From assembly GCA_030642465.1 (NCBI GenBank), contig DAOWNS010000001.1:1-27414 (forward strand): 27,414 nt of DNA, written 5' to 3'. The notes beneath the pieces were generated by a model, which was not told the DNA's origin, did no database searches, and saw only the letters and a list, made by a program, of their open reading frames with translations. This DNA comes from Candidatus Thorarchaeota archaeon (GTDB taxonomy: Archaea > Asgardarchaeota > Thorarchaeia > Thorarchaeales > Thorarchaeaceae). Position numbers and translations under genes: made by a program. This document shows positions 8,100 to 14,999 of this stretch, one piece after another (within the stretch, counting starts at the first letter, position 1; each line of letters opens with the position of its first letter).

Positions 8100-8154
8100 T
8101 GTATCAGTAACAAATCCACCTCATTTGGTGTGAATGCAGAGCCAGTTTCAGGTC

Positions 8155-8931
8155 TTATTGTTTATGGGTCCTCTTTGCAGCTAATACGTCCCTTATCTCC
8201 CGAACAGCCACCAGAGTGCTCTCTCGGAAGAACGTACTCTTCTTTCGAAGCCTCCTCTCAGGCATTGTAGCTAAGGGTGAAACCTTGAACATCCGCAACT
8301 CCTTGAGAATGAAATCCCTGGCCTCCTCGTAGAATGCAATTCCCTCGATGCGTTGATCTCCTGAACCCCTGAAGAGCAGTTGGATGAATGTCGTGATCAA
8401 ATCAGGGTGCTGCGCTCCATCTGATTGTCCTGCCGTTTCAATACGTACAACACCTATGCCAAACAATCTATCCAATGGTCCAACTCTAGTCGAGATATTC
8501 GTAATTGAACGAAATGGGACGTGTTTGCGAACGATTGTGATGATGCCTTTTTTCTCAAATACTTCAGGCATAGTTTCTCCCGAGTATGCAACTAGCGAGT
8601 ACTCAATGCTTCTGACATAGAGATGGGTCCATATCATTGCGGGAACCAACCAGATCATGGTGAGTATCCAATACCATTGGCTGCCCGTGACCCACGTGTC
8701 CTCTAGGAACCATATTTCAAGGCCAAACTCCGTGCGTATTGCCTCACGCAGGAACCATGATATCCAAGGATAGCCAAAGAACATCAGATAGAACACAACC
8801 CATAATGCGAGAGCAATGAGAACGAACTTGAGCCATTTCTTGTAACGAAAGGCAGAGGCAGGCTTGAAAATCCTGCCACTCACCACGCTCTCGACAGGAG
8901 GTTTGATAACTCTTCCATCAGACGAGTCCAA
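8155..8931 (-). CDS. Membrane-anchored PH-domain (bPH2/YdbS-like) protein, copy 3
   Basis: Third of three consecutive paralogues. An N-terminal tag GRVIKPPVESVVSGRIFKP, shared by all three, is followed by two hydrophobic helices, then a bacterial PH domain 2 block with EYSLVAYSGETMPEVFEKKG and the hallmark HVPFRSITNISTRVGPLDRLFGIG-type segment, ending VRIETAG. After that come a helix FYEEARDFILKELR and a basic tail. It has a longer loop between the helices and a QLLFRGSGDQR insertion after the PH block. I place the start at TTG 8931 (258 residues): the paralogues begin four to five residues before G-K/R-VIKPP, and GGGGGAG ends six bases upstream. An in-frame GTG at 8979 would overlap the previous gene by 29 bases. 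Confidence 0.8.
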   Translation of the reverse strand: MDSSDGRVIKPPVESVVSGRIFKPASAFRYKKWLKFVLIALALWVVFYLMFFGYPWISWFLREAIRTEFGLEIWFLEDTWVTGSQWYWILTMIWLVPAMIWTHLYVRSIEYSLVAYSGETMPEVFEKKGIITIVRKHVPFRSITNISTRVGPLDRLFGIGVVRIETAGQSDGAQHPDLITTFIQLLFRGSGDQRIEGIAFYEEARDFILKELRMFKVSPLATMPERRLRKKSTFFRESTLVAVREIRDVLAAKRTHKQ

Positions 8932-8950
8932 CTTCAACTCCCCCTTGCTT

Positions 8951-9664
8951 TTACTTTCCCTGGTTCCTGAGTAGATCACGTATCTCCCTTAGGACCAATA
9001 GTATCTCATCCTCAAGAGTACCCTCCGTCCTCGGAGCTGTTTCATCCACTGGGAAAACAACCTCTGTGCCGGTCACATAGGGGGTTGTGAACTTACGCAA
9101 CTCCATCAAAACGAAATCCCTGAGTTCCTCGTAGAATGTGATTCCTTCAAGCTTTTCTTCTGGACCTGACATCGTCTGCCCGGAGTGTCCTGCAGTTTCT
9201 ATCTCAACACTGCCAATTCCAAACCACCTGTCAAAAAGCCCGGCCCTGCTGGAGATATTGGTGATAGTTCTGAAGGGGACGTGTTTCCTTGTTTTGTTGA
9301 GGATTCCTTTTTGGACATATATCTCAGGGCTTGCTTCTCCTGTTTCGCCTAGGACTGAGTATTCAATCGAGTTGATGTAAATATGATAGTAGATCATTCC
9401 GGGGATGAGGATGGCTAATGCTATTGCCCAATACCATAGATTGAGCGGAATCCACCATAGGTCCATGAATGCTTGGTGTCCGGGAGGACCAGAAACCATG
9501 CCCGCAAATCCTATTATCCCTACAATTAGCGTGAGCCAAATCACCACAACTATGATTATTCCCTGCAACCACATCTTGTTACGGAATCGTACACTTGGGC
9601 GAAACCTGCGTCCGCCCATCATAGACTCAATTGGCGGTTTGATTACCTTGCCTTCTGTTCCCAT
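8951..9664 (-). CDS. Membrane-anchored PH-domain (bPH2/YdbS-like) protein, copy 2
   Basis: 237 residues from ATG 9664, which is one base after the TAA of copy 1 and is served by GGAGGT inside the end of that gene; ATG 9679 is in frame but would place the ribosome site inside the coding part. Order of features: the tag GKVIKPPIESMMGGRRFRP, helix about 33-55, a Trp-rich outer loop, helix about 72-92, PH block beginning EYSVLGETGEASPEIYVQKG, the segment HVPFRTITNISSRAGLFDR with GIGSVEIETAG, the helix FYEELRDFVLMELRKF, then an acidic linker and a C-terminal coil DEILLVLREIRDLLRN. YdbS/YdbT-type PH proteins sit in membranes with the PH domain inside. Their ligands are mostly unknown. Confidence 0.85.
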   Translation of the reverse strand: MGTEGKVIKPPIESMMGGRRFRPSVRFRNKMWLQGIIIVVVIWLTLIVGIIGFAGMVSGPPGHQAFMDLWWIPLNLWYWAIALAILIPGMIYYHIYINSIEYSVLGETGEASPEIYVQKGILNKTRKHVPFRTITNISSRAGLFDRWFGIGSVEIETAGHSGQTMSGPEEKLEGITFYEELRDFVLMELRKFTTPYVTGTEVVFPVDETAPRTEGTLEDEILLVLREIRDLLRNQGK

Positions 9665-9665
9665 T

Positions 9666-10421
9666 TTACTGACCTCCATCGCCTAGTTTGCTCTCAAGTT
9701 TTCTCATTACATCTCTTATCTCCCGGAGAGTTATCAGCATCTCATCATCAAGACTGTCATCCATCCTTGGTACGGGCTCCTCTCGCGGGAGTACTACCTC
9801 GGTAGTAGTGACATAGGGGTCTCTGAACTTGCGTAGCTCGTTGAGGATGAAGTCCCTGACCTCCTCATAGAACCTGACGCCCTCAATCTTCTCTTCAGGC
9901 CCCATCATACTACCTGAATATCCTGCAGTTTCGATTAGGACATTGCCAATCCCAAAAAAGCGATCGAATGGTCCTGATGTACTAGAGATGTTAGTGATGG
10001 TCCTGAAGGGAACGTGCTTCTTTGTGATGTTGACAATGCCTTTCTTCACATAGATTTCTGGCATGGTTTCTCCTGATTCAGCAATCACAGAGTATTCATA
10101 CGACCGTATGTACAGGGGTATCAGCACCAATCCCGGTAACAACCAGATTGCGTTGAATATCCAGACTCCAAGATTGACCGGGATCCACCAACTGTTAATT
10201 ACTGTCCAATATTCCGCTACTGTCCATCCATGGTCATGGACTTCAAACAGGTACAACATTCCCATCCAAGATAGAACGATTACAGCCCAGAGCAAGATGG
10301 CAACGATGATCATCTGGACTATGTTCTTATTTCGCAATGCCTTGGAAGGTCTGAAGATCTTCCCGCTAACTACACTTTCGATTGGTGGCTTGATCACTTT
10401 TCCCTCATCTTTCATTCTCAT
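9666..10421 (-). CDS. Membrane-anchored PH-domain (bPH2/YdbS-like) protein, copy 1
   Basis: 251 residues. ATG 10421 overlaps by one base the TGA of the upstream HTH gene (TGATG), with AAGGAA as ribosome site. The tag DEGKVIKPPIESVVSGKIFRP is followed by helices at about 35-58 and 85-105 separated by a long loop with several Trp and two His, then the PH block (about 107-190) with SGETMPEIYVKKG, HVPFRTITNISS, GPFDRFFGIG and VLIETAG. The helix FYEEVRDFILNELRKF and a final coil (DDEMLITLREIRDVMRKLESKL region) close it. The C-terminal coil shared with copy 2 suggests these proteins associate with one another. The three copies differ mostly in the loop between helices, so the outer face is what has diverged. 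Confidence 0.85.
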   Translation of the reverse strand: MRMKDEGKVIKPPIESVVSGKIFRPSKALRNKNIVQMIIVAILLWAVIVLSWMGMLYLFEVHDHGWTVAEYWTVINSWWIPVNLGVWIFNAIWLLPGLVLIPLYIRSYEYSVIAESGETMPEIYVKKGIVNITKKHVPFRTITNISSTSGPFDRFFGIGNVLIETAGYSGSMMGPEEKIEGVRFYEEVRDFILNELRKFRDPYVTTTEVVLPREEPVPRMDDSLDDEMLITLREIRDVMRKLESKLGDGGQ

Positions 10422-10978
10422 CACATTTCCTTTCTCTTGTAACGAGGAACTTCTTTGGCCGCGAGCTTGTTGAAGATTGCAATGGATTGCTTGGTCATGT
10501 ATAGCTGTTCTTCGTCTGGTCTCAGCTTGATGTCATACTCTTCCATGATTGTATCCAAAGATTCTCTGCATTCTGCTTCCTTAGGACACTCTGGACAAAG
10601 CTTACCTGCGTAAGAGTCGTGAGCGTACCAGACTATGACTCCGAGATCCATGGTGAAGACAATGTACACCTGAGCATTGGCTTGATAGTCAAAACCAATG
10701 AGCAATCCTTTGTAGTCCAAGAGGCTCTCAATGTCCAAGCGATGACTCGTAGCATGTTCTGTCAATGCCTTCGCAATCTTCTTTCGTGCACGGTTGAGCA
10801 CTCTCGATACATATCCTGCATCCTTGAAGGCAACCTTTGGATCGGGCTCTCCGAGAAGATTCAATACATACTGCGGGACGCTGCTTCTTCTCTCATATTC
10901 GCTCGCAATGCCACGTGTAGACTTCGCGTGCTGAAATTCCCACCAGACAATTGCTTCATGAGGTGACAGCAGTTCCAT
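10421..10978 (-). CDS. Sigma70-region-4-like HTH protein with Cys cluster, putative regulator
   Basis: 185 residues, not matched to a named family. The N-terminus (SPHEAIVWWEFQHAKSTRGI, then GYVSRVLNRARKKIAKALTEHA at about 55-76) looks like a helix-turn-helix of the sigma-region-4 kind: a 'go down the list' helix, a turn, and a basic recognition helix. The central part is a beta-rich domain (about 90-120). Next comes YAH-DSYAGKLCPECPKEAEC, giving His120, Cys128, Cys131 and Cys137 as possible zinc or Fe-S ligands. The C-terminal part is helical and basic. It heads the PH-protein operon and is coupled to it by a TGATG overlap. A 10-bp inverted repeat sits next to its TATA box, so autoregulation is likely. 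Ribosome site GAGG lies eight bases upstream of the ATG. Confidence 0.7.
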   Translation of the reverse strand: MELLSPHEAIVWWEFQHAKSTRGIASEYERRSSVPQYVLNLLGEPDPKVAFKDAGYVSRVLNRARKKIAKALTEHATSHRLDIESLLDYKGLLIGFDYQANAQVYIVFTMDLGVIVWYAHDSYAGKLCPECPKEAECRESLDTIMEEYDIKLRPDEEQLYMTKQSIAIFNKLAAKEVPRYKRKEM

Positions 10979-11008
10979 TTTCTTTCCTCAGGTTTAGTAG
11001 GTAGAGAA

Positions 11009-11018
11009 TATATATAAA
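11009..11018 (-). promoter_or_regulatory. TATA box of HTH/PH operon
   Basis: An uninterrupted TATATATAAA (plus strand) lies 31-40 bases upstream of the ATG at 10978. Its minus-strand reading TTTATATATA is a near-ideal archaeal TATA box. The start site would be about 10-15 bases before the ATG, leaving room for the GAGG ribosome site. Confidence 0.75.
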
Positions 11019-11042
11019 CTTTTACCATAATCTGGTAAAAGT
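11018..11042. promoter_or_regulatory. Perfect 10-bp inverted repeat (operator) abutting TATA box
   Basis: ACTTTTACCA (11018-11027), five-base spacer TAATC, then TGGTAAAAGT (11033-11042): perfect 10-base arms. It begins at the last base of the TATA box on the side where the BRE would be for the minus-strand operon. A dimer bound here would block TFB/TBP loading or, less likely, recruit them. The obvious candidate binder is the HTH protein at 10421-10978; the winged-helix protein at 11299 is another. Confidence 0.8.
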
Positions 11043-11214
11043 TCTATGTCTCTCCTAGCGTAACCACAGGTCGGGATTGGCAATTGCTGGTCCTGGCCGC
11101 CATTTCACCTCAAAAAGCATTGATTTGGGAATGGATCGCTTTTAGGGGAAGCTTTCAGATGCGTCGAACAAATGATAGGCTAATGTCGTTACGTTCAACA
11201 AAAAGCATATCTTA

Positions 11215-11231
11215 TGGGAAAACCATTCCCA
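11215..11231. promoter_or_regulatory. Inverted repeat TGGGAA-N5-TTCCCA upstream of winged-helix gene
   Basis: Six-base perfect arms (11215-11220 and 11226-11231) around a five-base spacer, about 70 bases before the ATG of the winged-helix gene and just downstream of an AT-rich GCATATCTTATG that could be its TATA region. The rest of the 256-base gap (11043-11298) shows no convincing gene. Moderate chance of being coincidental. Confidence 0.35.
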
Positions 11232-11298
11232 ATGTGAGGTTAACGCCTTTCAGACTAGTGTGCGCAGGCACAAACGCCAAGCAAGGATGGTGAAATGA

Positions 11299-11592
11299 AT
11301 GATGTCGTCTAATCTTCCAAAAAGTGCGCTTATAGTGCTGAAGGGTTTGACTGTTAGTGGCCCAATGAGCCCCAAGGACATCAGCGAGAAGACAAACCTC
11401 GCACCTCGAACAGTTAGCTTTGCCCTGCGTAGGCTTCTGGGTTGGAGGCTTTGCCGCAAGGTTCCCAACCTCAGCGACATGCGACAGCCCCTATACTTAG
11501 CTAATCGAGAGATGGCCAGAGACCTCCTCCGAAAATACGGCACGGATGGTAGTATGAGAACAGCTCCTGCAGGATTCGCGTATCGCCATTAA
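11299..11592 (+). CDS. Small winged-helix DNA-binding protein (MarR/TrmB-like)
   Basis: 97 residues. The core ALIVLKGLTVSGPMSPKDI, EKTNLAPRTVSFALRRLLGW, RLCRKVPN and QPLYLANREMA follows the winged-helix order: helix 1, the MSPKDISEKTNLAPRTVSFAL helix-turn-helix at about 23-43, then a short wing with an Arg-rich strand. Such single-domain archaeal regulators bind DNA as dimers. There is no separate ligand domain. GGTGA at 11289-11293 serves either ATG 11299 or ATG 11302. It diverges from the HTH/PH operon across 320 bases and is convergent with the methyltransferase operon. It might control either neighbour or only itself. Confidence 0.7.
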   Translation: MMSSNLPKSALIVLKGLTVSGPMSPKDISEKTNLAPRTVSFALRRLLGWRLCRKVPNLSDMRQPLYLANREMARDLLRKYGTDGSMRTAPAGFAYRH

Positions 11593-11606
11593 TGTCGACG
11601 GGTTCG

Positions 11607-11628
11607 GCTTCTTTTTTCAAAGAGAAGC
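11607..11628. terminator. Putative terminator between convergent genes
   Basis: GCTTCT (11607-11612) and AGAAGC (11623-11628) can pair around a loop, and a six-T run at 11612-11617 lies inside it. It sits in the 56-base gap where the winged-helix gene (+) meets the methyltransferase gene (-). Archaeal polymerase stops at T-runs, so the T-tract is the stronger evidence for the plus-strand transcript. Confidence 0.35.
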
Positions 11629-11648
11629 GATGCCGTTTTCGCGAGCTT

Positions 11649-12410
11649 CTATTTTCGTGCCTTGATAATGAGGTTTCTGTGTTCTGTGCTTCCGAACGGA
11701 TTCCCCCCGTAGTCAGAGTACACCTCAAACTGACCAAAGCCTGCTGCACGTACGGCCTGAGTAAGGGAATCTTGATCGAGTTGAAGGACGCTCTGCGTGG
11801 ATATCGTGGTTGACCACCCCTCAGAACTCTTGACAAATGAGGTCAACACGAGAGTGGTTGATTCCTCGGGCTCAAGGTGACTAAAGAACCGGGCAAAGAT
11901 AACTTGGTCCCCCTCACTAGTGACCCCTCCTTTTGGCGGGAAAAACCTAGATTTGGTCTTCTTGATTTGCTCGAAATTCAGAACTTGAGCTACAAAGACA
12001 CCTTTAGAATTCAACCTAGAGTGCACTGCCGAGAGAAGTTTCTTCACCTCTAGTAGTGAGGGCACGAGGGCCAGAGAGTTTCCGAGGCAGACGATGAGGT
12101 CAAACTTCTCCTTCAGGACAGTTTTCAGATTCGTCATGTCTGCAACCATGAATCTTACTGCCACTCCGTTTTCAACTGCGAGTTCCTTGGCGGTCTGGAT
12201 CATGCTCGTACTACTATCGAATCCAACGACATCTGCACCCTTGAGAGCCAGTGCGACAGAGTGTCTTCCGCTCCCGCAAGCCATATCCAGAACTCTGTTA
12301 CCGCCTGATTCTGAGAGCGCGTCCTGAATGAACGGTAATTCACGTCTGAGTCTTGCATCCCAGTTGATGGCCCGGTCGTATACAAGACTAAGGTTGTCAA
12401 ACGAACTCAT
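11649..12410 (-). CDS. SAM-dependent class I methyltransferase
   Basis: 253 residues with a Rossmann methyltransferase fold. Motif I is VLDMACGSGRHSVAL at about 40-54, the acidic residue after strand 2 is in VVGFDSS (about 61-67), motif II is FMVADMTNL (about 87-95), and motif IV region is FDLIVCLGNSLALV (about 104-117), where the CLGNS loop resembles small-molecule methyltransferases. The C-terminal half is beta-rich, as in enzymes related to glycine/sarcosine or ubiquinone-type methyltransferases. The substrate is unknown. Its ATG overlaps the SDR stop by four bases (ATGA), so the two are translated as a pair. Confidence 0.85.
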   Translation of the reverse strand: MSSFDNLSLVYDRAINWDARLRRELPFIQDALSESGGNRVLDMACGSGRHSVALALKGADVVGFDSSTSMIQTAKELAVENGVAVRFMVADMTNLKTVLKEKFDLIVCLGNSLALVPSLLEVKKLLSAVHSRLNSKGVFVAQVLNFEQIKKTKSRFFPPKGGVTSEGDQVIFARFFSHLEPEESTTLVLTSFVKSSEGWSTTISTQSVLQLDQDSLTQAVRAAGFGQFEVYSDYGGNPFGSTEHRNLIIKARK

Positions 12411-13231
12411 TGTTGTGTCATCTCATCAACATCTGATTCTAGGTCGTTGCGCGAATAGAGCATACGTCCTTCCATTCCTCCCGCAACGGTAAGTGTCTGT
12501 CCACTAATGTGCCCCGATAGCTTGTCCGAAGCAAGATAAAGAATAGCACCTGCAATGTCCTTAGGCACTGCAGTCTTTCGTAATGGTATCGTCTGCAAGA
12601 TTCGGGTCGCTCTATCGCTGTCAGCGAGAACCTCTTTAGACATGGGTGTCAGAGTCCAGCCGGGATTCACCAGATTGACCCTTCCGTATTTTGCGACATG
12701 CACTATCTCATTCTTGACGCTCATCATGAGTCCATGTAGGGCCGCTTTTGATGAGGCGTAGTCTGCAAACCAAGCTTCTCCGAATAATCCTGCTGTCGAG
12801 CCAATCAGAATGAGAGACGCGTGATCCCCTTGATTATTGACTAGGTTCTCAATGAAGTATTTTGAACAAAGAAACACGCCTGTGAGATTTACAGCCATTG
12901 TGCTTTGCCACTGTTTCAGGCTCATCTCGTGGATGGGAGCTGCCGCATGGTTGGCTACGCCTGCATTCGCTACCATTATGTCGATTCGTCCGAATGTATT
13001 TTGAGATTGTTCGAAAAGTGACCTCACCTCTGATTCTTCTCGCACATCGACCTTGATAACTGCAAGCTGCTTCTGCCAGTCCTCCCGAATCCCGTCAAGA
13101 TCATCTCGTGAATGGTTGTAAGTGGCAGTGACTTTCGCATCTTCTATCAAAAAAGCCCGCATCAATTCAAGACCGATGCCGCCAGAAGCTCCAGTTATCA
13201 AAACATGTTTGTTCTTCAGGCCGAGATCCAT
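12407..13231 (-). CDS. Short-chain dehydrogenase/reductase
   Basis: 274 residues. The cofactor loop TGASGGIG is at 13-20, the NAG motif at about 89-91 (VANAG), and the catalytic Ser145 (IGSTAG), Tyr158 and Lys162 (YASSK) have classical SDR spacing. VNPGWTLTPM follows at about 188-197, with Trp in place of the more common Gly/Phe. The C-terminal SGHISGQTLTVAGGM is the standard ending. The basic/hydroxyl residues after strand 2 (NHSRDD) favour NADP. The substrate is not deducible: FabG-like reductases, sugar and alcohol dehydrogenases all look like this. It lies 15 bases downstream of the PadR gene and overlaps the methyltransferase gene, so these three are one transcription unit. Confidence 0.9.
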   Translation of the reverse strand: MDLGLKNKHVLITGASGGIGLELMRAFLIEDAKVTATYNHSRDDLDGIREDWQKQLAVIKVDVREESEVRSLFEQSQNTFGRIDIMVANAGVANHAAAPIHEMSLKQWQSTMAVNLTGVFLCSKYFIENLVNNQGDHASLILIGSTAGLFGEAWFADYASSKAALHGLMMSVKNEIVHVAKYGRVNLVNPGWTLTPMSKEVLADSDRATRILQTIPLRKTAVPKDIAGAILYLASDKLSGHISGQTLTVAGGMEGRMLYSRNDLESDVDEMTQQ

Positions 13232-13246
13232 GTCATTTCACGTCCA

Positions 13247-13687
13247 TCAGGGCGATTTACCATTGAGCGGCTCCATGAGAGCAAGCAGCGGGTTCAAAAT
13301 ACGATTTATCCTGAACCGCATTTGATGAGCAAGCTGTAGCAGCTCCCTTTCTCCTGCTTGCGTTATTTCGTAGCCTCGACGCTTTCTTCCCACTTCTTCT
13401 TGTGTTGACTTGACGAAACCCTGTTTCTCCAGGCGACGCAATTCCGTATAGACCGTGCCTGACTTCAGCTCCACTCTGCCATCAGTGAAATCCGATATGA
13501 CCTTCATCAGACTGTACCCAGTTGATTTTGGGTGCGCCTGAATGAAGGTGAGAAAGAGGGCTCTGACAATAGGCAGAGGCTCCAGTGCGCGGTGAGAGTT
13601 ATCGCTGGGCAATGCGTCATCCTCCTCTTCAATGGGGCTCCTCAAAGCACCATATGATTCTGTCACTCTTGCGTCTGGAGCATCCAC
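13247..13687 (-). CDS. PadR family transcriptional regulator
   Basis: 146 residues. After an acidic, probably disordered N-terminus of about 35 residues (with EEEDDALPSD) comes a PadR-type winged helix: PIVRALFLTFIQAHPKSTGY (about 39-58), LMKVISDFTDG, then LKSGTVYTELRRLEKQGFV (about 74-92), the PadR recognition helix and wing, followed by RRGYEITQAGERELLQLAHQ (about 103-122). PadR proteins are usually repressors of detoxification or envelope genes next to them. The start is GTG 13687 with AAGGA about 11 bases away; a later start would still keep the domain. It is 15 bases downstream of the CopD-like gene and 15 upstream of the SDR gene. Confidence 0.88.
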   Translation of the reverse strand: MDAPDARVTESYGALRSPIEEEDDALPSDNSHRALEPLPIVRALFLTFIQAHPKSTGYSLMKVISDFTDGRVELKSGTVYTELRRLEKQGFVKSTQEEVGRKRRGYEITQAGERELLQLAHQMRFRINRILNPLLALMEPLNGKSP

Positions 13688-13702
13688 TCATCGTAGTTTC
13701 CT

Positions 13703-14194
13703 TCAAGGCGTACTCAAGAACACCACATTAGCAGCGGCGATGAATCCGCTCAGCAATAGAACTCCAATCCCAAGAACGATGTTTAGCATCAGCAGTGCTG
13801 CGTTTAGTTTCATTTTCTTGGGTTCAGGCATAGCCCTCTTAGGAACTACTATGCTTCTAACGAGCGAAATAATTACCATCAGGGCAATCATGAGGTGCTT
13901 GATGGTCAGCCAAGTTGAGAACTCGTTGCCCAAGCTGAGGGGACCCAAGTACAGGGGCGAGATTCTGCTGAGCATTATACCTGTTACTAACAGACCAATC
14001 ATTGATAGGTATGCTAGCATGCTTAGCCGCTTTCTGATAGCCTCAATCAGCTTCTTTGTTTCAGGACCTAGTCCTAGTGTCTTCTTTATGGTCGGTAATA
14101 TAACAAGCCCGAGGACAAGCATTCCGCCAATCCACGTCACGGTGAAAAGGTCGTGCAGGAAGCTTACCAATCCAAGTATTATCAGTTCTGCCAT
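13703..14194 (-). CDS. CopD-like four-helix membrane protein
   Basis: 163 residues from ATG 14194, chosen because GGAGGT stands nine bases upstream; an upstream in-frame ATG (14236) would put that ribosome site inside the gene. Four hydrophobic helices: about 4-27 (LVSFLHDLFTVTWIGGMLVLG), 57-77 (LAYLSMIGLLVTGIML), 98-117 (WLTIKHLMIALMVIISLV) and 132-156. His13 in helix 1, with W20-IGG, and His104 in helix 3 (LTIKHLM) are the pattern of CopD/YedZ-related integral proteins, where such His residues bind copper or heme. Copper import, heme binding and electron transfer are all possible. It is first in the operon with PadR, SDR and methyltransferase. Confidence 0.7.
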   Translation of the reverse strand: MAELIILGLVSFLHDLFTVTWIGGMLVLGLVILPTIKKTLGLGPETKKLIEAIRKRLSMLAYLSMIGLLVTGIMLSRISPLYLGPLSLGNEFSTWLTIKHLMIALMVIISLVRSIVVPKRAMPEPKKMKLNAALLMLNIVLGIGVLLLSGFIAAANVVFLSTP

Positions 14195-14242
14195 TTGTAA
14201 GTAACCTCCAGTATGTAGATTCTGGATGTATAGCAAAGCGAC

Positions 14243-14264
14243 ATATAACTATAATACCTATAAG
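14243..14264 (-). promoter_or_regulatory. Promoter region of the CopD-like/PadR operon
   Basis: An AT-rich run with three overlapping TATA-like hexamers (TATAAC, TATAAT, CTATAA on the plus strand) lies 50-70 bases before the ATG at 14194. The leader would be 25-45 bases long, matching the presence of a GGAGGT ribosome site. Which hexamer is used cannot be said. Confidence 0.5.
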
Positions 14265-14290
14265 TCTTGCCAAAGATACACTAAGTGGAA

Positions 14291-14307
14291 CACAGAACAC
14301 TTCTGTG
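14291..14307. repeat. Perfect inverted repeat CACAGAA-N3-TTCTGTG
   Basis: Seven-base perfect arms (14291-14297 and 14301-14307). A second overlapping pair, AGAACAC (14294-14300) with GTGTTCT (14318-14324), can form an alternative stem. The site lies just downstream of the LRR stop and about 30 bases upstream of the CopD-operon TATA region. It could be an operator for the PadR protein or a terminator hairpin for the LRR message. There is no T-run directly after it on the minus strand, which slightly favours the operator. Confidence 0.5.
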
Positions 14308-14322
14308 ATGGACTGTTGTGTT

Positions 14323-14811
14323 CTAGGATGCATCATCGACCTGCCAATTGATTCTATGGAATTTGTCCAGCAGTACCTTCGGCCAGGTTCCATTGGACCT
14401 GAGTTGCATGTCTGCGATGAGCACAACTGAGGTTTCTAGCTCCAAAACCTTGAGCCTTGGACAGAAGAACAATGGCGAGAGGTCAATCTGTTTGAACAGA
14501 TTACGGGTGAGGTAAATTTCCTCGAGATCGATGCAATGATTCAGAGGGGACAGGTCCAATTCATAAATGAGGTTCCGATCCAGTCGGAGTGCTTGAAGAC
14601 CGAGGCATTTCCTGAGAGGGCTTAGATCGACACTTTGGATCTTGTTGTTTCGGAGATTAAGCTCCTCCAGCTTCAAACACCAGATGAGTGGCGTGAGGTC
14701 TATCACAGCAATGTCGCGCAAATCAAGAAAGATGTCCTTAGAGTTGATGTCAAAGCTCTCATACTTGTGCAGACCTGTTGTGGTCATATAGTGGATGATA
14801 ACCTCGTCCAT
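14323..14811 (-). CDS. Leucine-rich repeat protein
   Basis: 162 residues from ATG 14811, placed there because GGAGG sits nine bases upstream. An in-frame GTG at 14898 would overlap a CTTAAG upstream element and has no ribosome site. Four clear LRR units of 23 residues start LEELNLRNNKIQ, LQALRLDRNLIYE, LEEIYLTRNLFKQ and LKVLELETSVV. Each of the first three continues as (V/L/I)DLSPL-x-x-C, so the repeats carry a Cys at a fixed place and an almost invariant DLSPL. A fainter unit, FLDLRDIAVIDLTPLIWC, precedes them. No signal peptide or membrane helix, so it should be cytosolic. LRR proteins bind other proteins; the partner is unknown. Confidence 0.8.
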   Translation of the reverse strand: MDEVIIHYMTTTGLHKYESFDINSKDIFLDLRDIAVIDLTPLIWCLKLEELNLRNNKIQSVDLSPLRKCLGLQALRLDRNLIYELDLSPLNHCIDLEEIYLTRNLFKQIDLSPLFFCPRLKVLELETSVVLIADMQLRSNGTWPKVLLDKFHRINWQVDDAS

Positions 14812-14999
14812 TTCCGGACGCCTCCAATATGCATGCAGTGCGGCAAATTTGAATTCACTCTCACTGGACAGTCTTTCAAGTGTAGCAAATCCTACCACTT
14901 AAGGCTTAGCAACAGTTGCGGGGAACTTGGACAAAGTTCCTGATAGTCTACTTCAAGAGTCTGGCTTTGACATGTAGTATCCCTGTTTGATTGCTTCTA

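Noticed and set aside
8155..10421. Recent triplication or assembly artefact of the PH-domain genes.
   Set aside because: The three copies are well diverged in the helices, loops and tails, with no long identical DNA, so this is an old duplication.
11084..11293. A 69-codon plus-strand frame in the gap before the winged-helix gene.
   Set aside because: No ribosome site, poor composition, and it overlaps the AT-rich promoter and dyad region; probably not a gene.
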